NCBI GenBank assembly: GCA_009829735.1
Contig: CM020620.1
Coordinates: forward strand, 24,774,020-24,838,019
Origin: Pyropia yezoensis
Lineage: Eukaryota > Rhodophyta > Bangiophyceae > Bangiales > Bangiaceae
DNA length: 64,000 nucleotides
Direction of reading: 5' to 3'
The position numbers were made by a program, and so were the translations under genes. Positions within the stretch are counted from its first letter, which is position 1, and each line of letters opens with the position of its first letter. Under the pieces are notes generated by a model. The model saw nothing but the letters and a program-made list of their open reading frames with translations, did not search any database and was not told the DNA's origin. Positions 40,237-50,195 of the stretch are shown one piece after another.

Positions 40237-43002
40237 TCATGCCCCTTGGAGCGCCGCGCGCACGGGGCGCATCCAGTCGGCCCCGGCCGCCCCGGCCGCC
40301 ACCGCCGCGGCCTCGTGCTCGAGGCACTCTACCAACTGCAGGGCAGTCACGCCGTCGTAGTTCTGCGTCACCGCGTCTCCGCCGGCGGCCAGCAGGCCGC
40401 TCATAATGCGCGCAGCGGCCGCAACGCAGCCTACTGGAGCGTCCGTCTTGTACCACGGACACGCGTTTGTATCCTTTGTTGCTTGTTTTTCTTGTATGCC
40501 GCAACCCAAAGAATAAAAACGCTGTCAATGGCTACACGGCGTCGCCCCTGCTCTACCTTGTTAGCAACAGATGCCCGGTTGGCCGAAGCCGCCGCATGCA
40601 AAGGTGTCCACCCCTTGGCATTGCCTGGGCTGAGCTCATATGAGCGTGCTTCTGCGGTTTGCAGCAGAGTAACAATCCTTTGGTGGCCCGCGGCGGCGGC
40701 GACGTGGAGGGCAGTGTTGCCCTCACTGTCAGGGAGCTCCGAAAGCTGCCTGGTAGTCGCCAGGTCGTCGACCAAGCTGGGCGGCTGCGCCGCGCGCCGT
40801 GACTGGGTTAGCGCAACCATATGCCGAATGGCCTGGGCGGAGGGGTCGTCCCCCAAGGTCACGGCCACGTCCATCGCGAGCGCCAATGATGCGTCCACGG
40901 CGTCGGGCGCGTCGCTGTCCATGCCGTCCTCGTCGGCACCGGCGGCACGGCCTCTACGCCCCCTATCTCGCAGATTGCATGGGCAAAGGGTCTGGCTCAA
41001 TAGTTCCTCGTATAGGTCAATGTGCCCGCCCGACACTGCCTCGTCGAGCGCGCAGGTCAGGCTCCGGTACTGCTGCAGGTGGGGGTCAAAGGGGAAGAGT
41101 GCGGCCGCCGTGGCCGCAGCCAGGGGTGTCACCCCCGGCGCCATTGTGACGCCCTCGTCGGTCTGCTTCACCTGCGGTAGCCCCAGCCGACGCAAGTTGG
41201 GCAGGCGCACGGCGAGGGCTTCCAGGCTGGGCGCCGCCCGCTCGCGCGCCACCGCCATCATGGACAAGACCAGATCCCGCCGTCCGCGCCGTGCTTCAAC
41301 GTGTAGAGGAGTCATCCCGGACGTGTTGTCCGCCAGGGGGTCTGACCCGGCGGCCAGCAACAGGTGCGCAATGGCCTCGTGGTCGTGCTTCACTGCAAGC
41401 AGCATTGCCGTGGCGCCTTTGTGCGTGCGGGCGTACACATTAGCAGGAGGGAACGCCCGCACGCCTGCCCCCACAGACATGTGGTTGTCCCCGGGTGGCG
41501 ATGCCTCACCCGACACGTCAGTGAGCAGCGCCTCGACGACTGCCACTCTTCCAGTGAGCACTGCCATGTGCAGTGGCGCGACACCGTCCTCATCAGAAGA
41601 GTTGACCACCGCACCGGCTACGCGCAGTGCTCGCACTAGGTCGGCGTTGCCCGCCTGTACTGTTGCTCTCAGCGGCGTGGCATCCCGAGTGCCAGAATAC
41701 CCGCCGGAAGAAACCCGCACGTGCGCTCGCCCGCGGATGCTACCCAGCAGGGCGCGCGCCCCGGAGGCGCCGGCCCCAGACGGACCCTTGTCAGAGGCGC
41801 CATCGGAGCGAATCGCTAGCGTCAATGCGTGCTGGCCACGCATATACGTGAGCTTGCCTGTACAGCCAGTGGCCCCCAACCCTGCTAGGTACGTCAGCAT
41901 GGGCACGTGCACGTCCTCCTGAGAAGCGGCGGCGTTGAGGAGGTCGTCCGCCTGGGTGCGGCTAAGGGTGAAACGCCCCGGCCCACCCGACGCACATGCG
42001 TCACCTGCTGGCACCGGGGAGGGGGGGCGGGCGTCGGCAGCACAAACGCGGTCGCCATGGCTCACTCTGGGACGCACGTCACCACAACCCGTGGGTGACG
42101 TGTGCGCCAGCATCGCACTCATGGCCTCCACGTTTCCGGTCGTGGCAGCGGCATACAGGGCGACGATGCACACGCCCGCGGTAGGCTGTGCGAGCAGCAG
42201 CTCAACGAGTTCGGAGCGGCGGTGTTCAACAGCCAAGGCCAGTGGTGTGCAACCGCCTGTGTCTCGACGCGCCGGATCAGCGCCTGCCGCCAAGAGGGCG
42301 CGAGCAACCACCACAGCGGGTTGAGGGCGCGACACATCTCCGTCGCGCACACGGACTGTCGTGCTGCACACGCCGTGAAGGGGGGTCCACCCTCGATAGT
42401 CTGCAGCGTTCACCGCCGCGCCCGCGGCCAACAGCACGGGCACCACCTCCTCAAATAGTAGCTCCGCTGCCACATGGAGCGCCGCCTGGTCTCGGCAGGT
42501 GGCGTCAGACACGTCTGCTCCCGCCGCGAGCAGGGTGGCCACCATTGATAGGTCAGGCGACTCTCGCATGGCACACAGTGCATCAACGAGGAGCCCCGTC
42601 CTGCTCCATCCTGAGTTCACGACCGCGACCCGCGCCGAAGCGCCGGCGGCCAGCAGAGCGCGCACCACGTCCCAGCGCCCATTGCGGACTGCCGATTGCA
42701 GCGGGGAGGAACAGTAGGCAGGGGAGTCCAAGGGGGCCCCTCGTGCAAGCAGCGAGGCCACAGCACTTGTAAACCCCGCCGCGGCAACGAGCGACAGGGG
42801 CAGGTCCCAACCGGGAAAAGGTGTGGTAGGGAGGGAGGCTGTCAGACCCCCCTTGCCCAACCGTCGCCAAGTCGGGCGACGCGTCGGCGGCGGTCAGCGC
42901 CGCGGCGGCCGCCGCGTCCCCGGCGCAGCACGCCTCAGACAGCTGACGAAGCGCGTCGTGGAGCGGGGCAGGCAGACCGCCATTGTTGGCCTCCGTCGCC
43001 AT
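40237..43002 (-). pseudogene. Ankyrin-repeat protein A (frameshift at a G run; one intron)
   Basis: A protein of about 14 ankyrin repeats (for example AALHVAAELLFEEVVPVLLA, CTPLALAVEHRRSELVELLL, ATAMLLAVKHDHEAIAHLLL, NTALHVAAAAGHQRIVTLL), likely for protein binding. The ATG at 43002 gives MATEANNGGLPAPLHDALRQ and the start of repeat 1. The frame must shift at the G6 run near 42850-42856: reading one G fewer joins DLATVGQGG to LTASLPTTPFPGWDLPL and completes the repeat, so this is a real 1-nt frameshift or an assembly error. The frame then stays open to an intron, probably 40447-40556 (donor GTAGAG after SVANK, acceptor TACAAG, phase 0). The last exon, 40446-40237, supplies the missing half repeat (MSGLLAAGGDAVTQNYDG, VTALQLVECLEH). 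The acceptor is weak. Related to ankyrin gene B at 55374-58151. Confidence 0.75.
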
Positions 43003-45591
43003 GTGGGGTCGCGTCTCGTCGTGCGCCTCGGCAGCCGCCTGCCACCACGGACAAGACAAGCGACGGCCCCCGGCAGTGCCGCGCCCTGTGTCGCCTCCCG
43101 GAGGGAGACGCGGGGCGGAGACGGCCGCCCTGCTCTGCCACGCGGCCACCCGCCAAAGCGGCGCGCCACCCGACGGTGGGTGTCGACCACAAGCTCGGCT
43201 GCGCGGACGCGGGCTTGCACCGGTTGGCACCAGCCGCCCCCCCGGCGAGCGCGTCCCGTGGGCGGCGACAAGCAGCAGGGAGGCAGTGGTCCCCACCCCG
43301 CTGTCCGCAAAAGAGGCGCACTGTGGCTCAACCCAGCTGGGCCAGGGGATCAGACCGCAGCCGGCCCTTTTTCGATAGGCACACTGCCGGGCGTGACGGC
43401 CCGACTGGTCCACGATGCCTCTAAGCCACCTCGCAAGGACCCACCAGCCCCACGATGGCTGCAGCCCGCTGGCCGGCGAGGAGGTGGGGAAAGCCACGGG
43501 CGCCGCCGGTGCGACGCCCGCAATCCCGCGCGGGTGGGCAGCCGCTCCGGTGCGCGGTGCGGCGGCCCGGCGCTCACGGCGGGTCACCCGACGGCCACGG
43601 CGGCTGCGACGGCCCAGCCTGCACGGTAGTACTAGACTATAGTCTCGGCAGCCGCGGCCGCCCGCGGCGAGGTGTCCAGCGCCCCAGAAAGGCGTTCCCG
43701 CCATGGCAACGCGGCGTGGCAGCTGCCGCGTGGGATGCGCCAGGCATTCCCGGCACCGTTGGGAGTGTCCCTGAATCCGGCCCGCTTGGCGGGGCGGCGC
43801 GGATCACACCGACGGGGGGGTTCATCACGAAATACATGGTGGCCTGCTGGCCTGCACGCTGCGCCACCACCAGCCGGCTGCACGACCGGCAGACGCCTCG
43901 GGCGGCGCTTCATCCGGCGGCGGCGCCGCCGTCGCGAAAGTGGATGCGGCCTGTGGATGGGCCGTCAGCGGCGGTGGTTCCTGCGGCAGCGGCGGTGCAG
44001 GGCGCTGGTGTGTGCGCCAGTGACAGGTGGTGTCTGCAGCGGTCACCGGTGGGGGGGCGGGCGGATGGGGCGCACCCGTCGGCGCCCACCCCGCTGCCAC
44101 CACCGGTGCCGCTGCCACACCTGTCCCCATGGTGGCCCAGCGGTGAGTGGCGGCGATGACGGGGCGGTGACGGCGGCCGGCCGCAGCCGCGCATGGCACG
44201 TCGGTGGCGGTCGGCGGCCGCGGGACGGCGGACGCGGTCTGCGCCAGGCGTACCGAGCTGGCGGCCGGCGGGGTGGGCGGGGGCTTGGATGGCGGTCGCG
44301 GGGGGGGGGGAGCGGTTGGTGCGAGCGGCTGACCCCTGCTCGGCTCGCTGCCACGCCACGGCCAGTGTCGTTACGAAGATGCCGCGGCGGGCCGCGACGC
44401 CGGTGCGGCCGAGGCAGCGGCCGCCGCTTGCAGCGGCAACCGCCTCCTGGGGCGCGCCTCTGGTGGTCGCCAATGGCGCGGCGGCCGTGTGGGACAGGTG
44501 CAGTGGCGGTCGTCGGTCGGGGGGGTCTGGGGGCTGTAGAGGAGGTGGCGGGGGGGGGGGGGGGGGGCGTGACGACGGCCGCTGGGGGCCTGCCCGTCGC
44601 CGGCGGCCGCCCCCACGGCCGGTTCCGCCGCCACCCCCCCCATGGGCGCCCATGCAAGCTGTGACGCTGGCGCGGCGGGGGCGACGGGCAACCGCCGCCC
44701 GCGGCGCGCCGCTGGTGGGTGCCGGCTGCGCGTCTCCCGGGGTGGACATGCCAGCGGCGGCCGTCAGTAGCGTGTCTGGTCGCGGTGGCGGCGGGGGGGG
44801 GGGGGGGGGGGGGGGGGAGCCGATGGGCGCGGGGGACCTGCCTTTGGCCGTACACCTACCTCTCTCCCGCGGCCGGTTCCGCCGCCTTGTGCCCCCACTT
44901 GGTCGCTGAGTCTCGCGGCGCCATCGGGGCGGGGGCGGTGGCGGCGGCCACCGACGGTCAACGGCTGGCGGTCGTTGGGGGGCGCGTTGGCGGTGGCGGG
45001 CGGTCGAGCGGCGGTGGACGTGCCGACGCTACCACCGCCTGCCTCCCCACCACCCCGGTATTGCCGACGCCACCCCTCGCCACTGCTGTGCGGCAAAGTC
45101 ATGGCGCCAGAGGGGCGGTCGTAGCGGCAGCCGCTGCCCGCTGCACGTTGCTGGTGCCGCTGTGGCCGCGGTAGCTGAAAGGGGTGTAGCGGAGGTCAGG
45201 CAGGTGCTGTCGCTTGGCGGGGTAGGCGGCCGGTGTTGGCGGTGGCGGGGGGGGGGGGGGCAGCGATGTAAGGGGCTGGGCCGACGTCTCCCCACCCTCC
45301 TCCCCGCCATTGCAGGTCTCTCCGCCGCCACCGCTACCCCCCGCGCCGTGGTGAAGAACCCCCGAGGGCGACCGGCTGCTGCTGCGAAAGAACCTCGCTG
45401 AAGCCGAGAACGCTCGTTGACCGAGGGACTACAGCAGCCACCGGCACCTGCCAGCCCCGACACCTCCGCACGTCCACCCCCACCGACGCCGCCGCGGCCT
45501 CCTGCCACCGCTACCATCGCCACCGCCACATACCCGCCCCCCTCCCGTCCGCGTGATGCACAGGTGCGGGGCGGGGCCGACGGCGGCGGAC
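43003..45591. other. GC-rich low-complexity region upstream of ankyrin gene A
   Basis: 43640-43830 matches the sequence upstream of and around the start of ankyrin gene B (see repeat entry). 43950-45400 is G-rich plus-strand low complexity with runs at about 44566-44579, 44790-44817 and 45248-45261. Open frames of 100-330 codons occur on both strands but carry only biased composition. No RNA gene is seen. Confidence 0.45.
43785..43830 (-). repeat. Segment shared with the 5' end of ankyrin gene B
   Basis: The stretch holding GCTTGGCGGGGCGGCGCGGA and then TCACA-CGACGGGGGG recurs at about 58170-58212 near the start of ankyrin gene B. On the minus strand the two copies read PPVGVIRAAPPS and PPVAVIRAAPPS. 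A second match lies closer in: GALDTSPRAAAAAE here (about 43650-43690) against AALDTSPRHHLAMPS in gene B. Confidence 0.75.
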
Positions 45592-46080
45592 ATGGTGAAT
45601 GGGTGGTCGGAGGCGGACCTCGAGGAGCTCGACTGGCGGGGGACTGCCGCGTCGATTGTCACCGCACGGGTCGCTGCGGTGGCGGCGGGGCGGGTCGGCC
45701 TTACAATAACCGCCGAGCTGGCGGCGGTCGTCGTGGGAGGCCGCCGGCTTAATGAGCGCCGCGTCTGCCGGGCGACACTCATTCTCCAGGCGCTGCAGAT
45801 GGTTGTCAATGCCGAGGCCGCTGCCGTCGCGGCGCTCCCGCGGATTTTGGACTGCGTTTCGCCTGAGGGCGTCGCGGCGGTTATCTCCGTCCACTCGCTG
45901 GAGGACCTGGAGGTGAAGCGCGTGTACCGTGAGGCCGGGGCGCGGGGCAAGGTGCCTCCGTGGGGGGTAGCGGCGGAGCCCGTCGACCCGTCGGTCGTGG
46001 TGCCGGGAGCCGTGGCCGCGACTTGCGGGCTGTTTTGGCCGCCCACGTCCCCCCCACGCATGGTCCCCGCACAGTCGTAG
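45592..46080 (+). CDS. Hypothetical protein, 162 residues
   Basis: An open frame from the ATG at 45592 (45556 is an alternative) to TAG. The product is less biased than the surrounding shadow ORFs. It has an acidic/aromatic N terminus (MVNGWSEADLEELDW), Ala/Val-rich helical stretches (ITAELAAVVVGGRRLNERRV, LILQALQMVVNAEAAAVAA) and a charged segment (VHSLEDLEVKRVYREAGARG). No membrane span or known motif is visible. The last ~40 residues run into the 83 bp repeat array, so the natural end may differ. Family not recognised. Confidence 0.4.
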   Translation: MVNGWSEADLEELDWRGTAASIVTARVAAVAAGRVGLTITAELAAVVVGGRRLNERRVCRATLILQALQMVVNAEAAAVAALPRILDCVSPEGVAAVISVHSLEDLEVKRVYREAGARGKVPPWGVAAEPVDPSVVVPGAVAATCGLFWPPTSPPRMVPAQS

Positions 46081-46086
46081 CGCCTC

Positions 46087-46418
46087 GCCCCCCATCGCCA
46101 AGGACATGCAGGCTGTTGCGAACGCCGTTGTCCCCCCCGGCACGGCCCTGGGCAATGCCGCGGCGCCTCGTTCCCTCCGACCACGCACGTGCAAGCTGTC
46201 GTGGTTACCCCTGTCCACCCCCGCATCATCCTGGGCACCGCAGCGGCGCCCCGCCCCCTCCCGCCAGTTTCGTGCAGGCTGTCGTGGTGGCTGCTGTCAC
46301 CCACCCAATGGACCTGGACATGACAGTCGTGTCCACCTTCTCCTGGCCGAGGACGTGCCAGCCGCCGTTGTCTTCCGTGTCCGCCCCCGCTTCCACATGG
46401 GCGCCGCCGCGGCGCCTC
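46087..46418. repeat. ~83 bp degenerate tandem repeat
   Basis: About four units, at 46087-46169, 46170-46252 and 46253-46418 (two units). Each holds a (G/C)CA(G/A)GCTGT-GT core (for example ATGCAGGCTGTTG, GTGCAAGCTGTCGTGG, GTGCAGGCTGTCGTGG, GTGCCAGCCGCCGTTG) and ends near GGC(G/A)CCGC-GCGGCGCCTCG. A partial unit precedes the array, overlapping the 3' end of the hypothetical gene. Confidence 0.75.
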
Positions 46419-47153
46419 GCCCCCCCCCCGCCAAGTGCGCACGCTGTCAGTTTGAGATTAATACACACTCATGTGCAAATCGCGTATCTCGACACCCCCG
46501 CTTGAAAGAAGCGGTGGAAGGAAGGAGGGGAGTGTCGCCCGCCACTGCGACACCATGACGTGCATCGCTGCCAGTGGCCGGCAGAGCGACGGGGCTGCGT
46601 CCATGCAAACAGGCTGCTGGTGACCCTTGCGTCGGCGTCGGCGCAGCGGTCGTCGGGGTGCGGCGGGAGGGGGGGGTGCGGGGTGAGGGTTGGGGGGCGG
46701 AATGGCGGGCTGGGCATGTGCCGGGGACGGCGGGCTAGGCACTCAACAGCGGCCATCGGTGTGAGGAGATTACCCGGTGCCACCGGTAAGTAGATTGGGC
46801 ATGCAGCAGCCTGGCCGCTCTGCCATCGATGGGCGACCGGGGCAGAGGAGGCAGGGCGGCAAAGCAACAGGCGGCGCACGGGCTTCCCGTCGGCAGGCGT
46901 TTGCGCAAAAGGCTGAGGCCATGCCCATGACGTCGTGCAAGCAGTACGAGGTGCTGCGGAAAAAGTTGGGCGAGCGTAACCGCTCACCATACCGGGGGTA
47001 GGCGAACAGGAGCCGCGTCCCCCCTTCCAAGAGCCGCGTCCACCTTCCTGCTGCTGCCCACACACTCCCACCCCCCCGAGCTCCAGCCATCTTCCATCGC
47101 TGCCACTGTCCCGTACAAACCCGCGTTCCAACGGGAAGCCTGCTTTACGATTG
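46419..47153. other. 3' flank of the Crinkler/RHS-like gene
   Basis: Mixed-composition DNA with no conserved ORF. A minus-strand ORF covers most of it, but its product has no recognisable motif. It is most likely 3' UTR and spacer for the minus-strand gene that ends at 47154. Confidence 0.45.
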
Positions 47154-49964
47154 TCATTCCGAGAACTCCGCACGCGTCAGGTCAATCACCTGCGTTCCAA
47201 AGGCAATGGCAGACGAGCGGATGAGTGCGTGAAGACCGGGCCCAAAGGTAGCTTGCAGTCCTGCTTCGTCGACGACTAGAACAGGAAGATCTGTCGCACC
47301 CAGGTCCACATTCCGCTGCAGGGTCTGCTCTTGGCAAGAGAGAACAACAAAAGCACACCGGGATGTCCATGACGGGTCATCAGCGGCAGCCTTGAAGAGC
47401 TTTGAGGCTGTAAGGGCGCTGTCGATGACGTCCTTCTTCACGGTCACGTTCTCTTTGTTCTTCATCTGTAGAAAGACGACAACGAGTTGCCCGCGGCGGG
47501 GTCCAGGCCGAGACTCGCATCCAGTACACAGGTAGAATAGAACGCCGTCCACCGCGGGGAAGTTCGTCTTGTCCGCCTGCCACACAAAGCTCACCAACTC
47601 CTCGTCATTCTTGTCCAGCAGTGAGCTGAAGGAGCTAAAGAGACGGACGCCGGCAAGCGCACGTGATGCATCGACTGTGGCATCTTCAAGCCAGGCTACG
47701 CTGCTCACATATGGTGGAGAAGCGGGAAACAAGTCGAGGAGGGTTAACTGGTCCAGCGGTCGCTGCTCGCGCCCATCCCTCTCAAGCTTGCCGAGCTTTT
47801 GGGAGCAAACACGCCGCGCCTGACTCACCGCCGTGAGCCCCGAGAATACAAACCGCTCCCAAGCGACGGGGGCGAAACCAGTCTCCAGTGCAGCACTGAC
47901 GCCTTGGAGAGATGCGTAGATGTCCTCGTCCACGACCGCGGCTCTCTGCAACCTCTCGCCGGCCGCGGTGTTCACTCTCGGCGTCAACGCCTTCCGATTG
48001 ATGACCTCCAGGAGAAAAGAAACGCTGAGGCGGGTGTTGTAGATGGCCTTAGGCGGGTCCCTGGAACGAGAAGCCGACCTCGTGGCCCGTCCGCGTGCAC
48101 GGCCAAGCACACCCCTCGTCAGCGCCCCTTGAGCATACACATAGTCCCAAAGCATGTCACCATGAACGGACGTTGACGGATCAGCTTCGTACCCCAGTAG
48201 CCCCACAGCCACGACGATAGGGTATCGAGATAGGATATCAACGCTTGCCGCTGCTAGGGACAAACTCTCCGGCTGAAGCATTGACATAAAGCTGCCGAGG
48301 AAAGGCTCGCCGTCGCGACTCTTCTCAATGGCGCCAATAAGGATCTCCGCCGTTCTTGGGTGGCCGCCGGACAGCGCACCCAAGCACACCCCAATCGACT
48401 CGGAAGGCATAACGCTGGCCGAGCCGGCCTTTGAAGTGACCTGGAAGCCCTTCTTTCGATCGCCCAGCACCACTCGCACCGCTTCCGCCACACGGCCAGG
48501 CTCTACGAGCTGTAGGACGCCGATGGGGACTGGCGTAGACCCAGATGCTGTCATCTCGCGCTTGATGAATCCCTCTGAAAGAGAGCTGACGCACAGCCGC
48601 ACAGAGAACTCGCGGGCTATGGAGCACAGCGCGCTGCGGGCCAACTCCGCCATTGGCGGGCCATGTGTCACAGACACGGAGCCCGCAGGGTCGGCCACCG
48701 GCCCGCCGCTTACCGGCAATGACTCTCCAGGCGCCAAAGTCGGCGGCATCTCGGGAGAGCCACTCAGAGACGAATCACCGCTACTGTGCCCACCACTTGA
48801 TGACGAAGACGAAAACAGCGGCACCCGTGCTCCGCCCTTACCGCGGCTTCGAGACAGACGGCGTGAAAGCTGACGAATACGGGACGGGCATGGAGGAGGG
48901 GCTCGTGCCAGCTGCACAAGCTCGTCGGCGAGCCAGACTCGACTAAAGACCTCCTCCGAACGCACAGGCCGACACCTCGTGCGAAACACGTACCCCGCAA
49001 GCGCTAACAGAGTGCTCGTAGCCAGCTTGTTCTTTTCCACGTTCTCCAGTACGGCCGTGCAAAACTCGGCGAAACCAGGGGCGCCAGGGGCCTCCTGCAT
49101 CTCGATGTACAAGAGACGCACAACAGCAGGAAGCTTGGTGTGCACCGACGCCAGCAACAAGTCATCGGTGGAAGCCGGCGTGATGCCGTTGAAAGAGATG
49201 ACAAACACCGGCAGGGACATCCACCAAGACATCATCTTGGCGTACGTCCCCTCCGCGTCCTCTGGCGCGACAGGCTTCGGGGCGGCTTGTGAGTCCAGAA
49301 GCAGACGCATCAGGTAGGTCTTGCCCATCCCGGGAAACCCAACGACGGAGCCAAAGCCCCGGAAGTCATCCTGGGAGTTGTACAACGACCGCACCTCATG
49401 CCGCACCTGCTCACGGTCAAGCTCTGCGCTCTTCAGGGATGCCCTAGTGGGGTTCGAGCGCAGCAGGTTGCGGAGCTCGGCGACACGCGTCTTGACCGAG
49501 CGGTAGAGCAATGCCTTGTGATGAAAGAGTGGCCACAGCGGCGAGGGCAGCAAGTCCTTGGCACGCTTCGTAAGGTGGTCAACATCCAGTTTCAGCTTCG
49601 CCCGCTCCGCATGTGTGTCGATCTCCACGTGCTCTGCCACGCCCACTGGTCCGTACAGACGGCGACGCTGCAAAGGCGCAAGACGGCTGAGCACGTCCTC
49701 CACAGGGAGCACCGCTACGTCTGGCTCATCCACTTCCGATGGCGACACGCTCTCAGGTCCACGTGGCGAGGCCACCGGCGCAGTGTCCTGACGAGCGGCG
49801 CAAGCGAGTGGCTCATCGCGGCTAGCTGGCTCCACGACATCATATACGTCGTCAGCCGGCCCCTCGGGAGATTGGAGAACGCCCCCCGCACTATGTGCGA
49901 AGTCGCCCCCTGCTGCCGCCATTATCCCAGGCTCCCCCACACGCAGCCGCTTCGGGGCCGACAT
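47154..49964 (-). CDS. Crinkler/RHS-like P-loop NTPase with C-terminal nuclease-fold domain
   Basis: A 936-residue intronless protein. An acidic N terminus (MSAPKRLRVGEPG) and a helical segment precede a Walker A, GFPGMGKT, with Lys near 215. A Walker B-like strand VFVISFNG follows near 245-252, which resembles the strand typical of Crinkler/RHS NTPases. A Ser/Gly-rich linker is inserted at about 370-430. The C-terminal ~140 residues look like a PD-(D/E)XK restriction-endonuclease fold: FPAVDGVLFYLC supplies the Asp and LVVVFLQMKNKENV the (Q/E)xK strand, then a long helix. NTPase plus this nuclease type is the architecture described for Crinkler-RHS-type proteins of oomycetes, fungi, trypanosomes and various protists and algae, where roles in mobile-element conflict or as effectors are proposed. 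The assignment is by motif and order only, and the nuclease call is the weaker part. It lies between two damaged ankyrin genes. The start is the ATG at 49964; a second is 42 bases on (MAAAGGDF). Confidence 0.6.
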   Translation of the reverse strand: MSAPKRLRVGEPGIMAAAGGDFAHSAGGVLQSPEGPADDVYDVVEPASRDEPLACAARQDTAPVASPRGPESVSPSEVDEPDVAVLPVEDVLSRLAPLQRRRLYGPVGVAEHVEIDTHAERAKLKLDVDHLTKRAKDLLPSPLWPLFHHKALLYRSVKTRVAELRNLLRSNPTRASLKSAELDREQVRHEVRSLYNSQDDFRGFGSVVGFPGMGKTYLMRLLLDSQAAPKPVAPEDAEGTYAKMMSWWMSLPVFVISFNGITPASTDDLLLASVHTKLPAVVRLLYIEMQEAPGAPGFAEFCTAVLENVEKNKLATSTLLALAGYVFRTRCRPVRSEEVFSRVWLADELVQLARAPPPCPSRIRQLSRRLSRSRGKGGARVPLFSSSSSSGGHSSGDSSLSGSPEMPPTLAPGESLPVSGGPVADPAGSVSVTHGPPMAELARSALCSIAREFSVRLCVSSLSEGFIKREMTASGSTPVPIGVLQLVEPGRVAEAVRVVLGDRKKGFQVTSKAGSASVMPSESIGVCLGALSGGHPRTAEILIGAIEKSRDGEPFLGSFMSMLQPESLSLAAASVDILSRYPIVVAVGLLGYEADPSTSVHGDMLWDYVYAQGALTRGVLGRARGRATRSASRSRDPPKAIYNTRLSVSFLLEVINRKALTPRVNTAAGERLQRAAVVDEDIYASLQGVSAALETGFAPVAWERFVFSGLTAVSQARRVCSQKLGKLERDGREQRPLDQLTLLDLFPASPPYVSSVAWLEDATVDASRALAGVRLFSSFSSLLDKNDEELVSFVWQADKTNFPAVDGVLFYLCTGCESRPGPRRGQLVVVFLQMKNKENVTVKKDVIDSALTASKLFKAAADDPSWTSRCAFVVLSCQEQTLQRNVDLGATDLPVLVVDEAGLQATFGPGLHALIRSSAIAFGTQVIDLTRAEFSE

Positions 49965-50037
49965 TTCAGGTCCAGTCGCGCAGCAAAAGACGACGCACGA
50001 ACGGGCGGGGCGGCGGCGGGGCGGCGACAGCCGGCGG

Positions 50038-50195
50038 CGGCAGCGCACGGCCGCGGGCGGCGGGAGCCGGCAGAAGCTGCGGCCCGCGGCGACAGCCCAC
50101 GGTCGCGGCGGCGGTAGCCGGCAGAAGCGGCGGCTCGCGGCGGCAGCACACGGCCGCGGCGGCGGCAGCCGGCAGTGGCAGTAGCCGCCGGTCGC
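50038..50195. repeat. ~52 bp GC-rich tandem repeat, three copies
   Basis: CAGC(G/C/A)CACGG(C/T)CGCGG recurs at about 50040, 50092 and 50144, each followed by GCCGGCAGAAGC-like sequence. The array sits 75-230 bp upstream of the Crinkler-like start codon, so it lies in the presumed promoter or 5' UTR. Confidence 0.85.

Noticed and set aside
43672-44855. Long ORFs on both strands upstream of ankyrin gene A
   Set aside because: They lie in G-run-rich DNA, both strands are open together, and the translations are low complexity.
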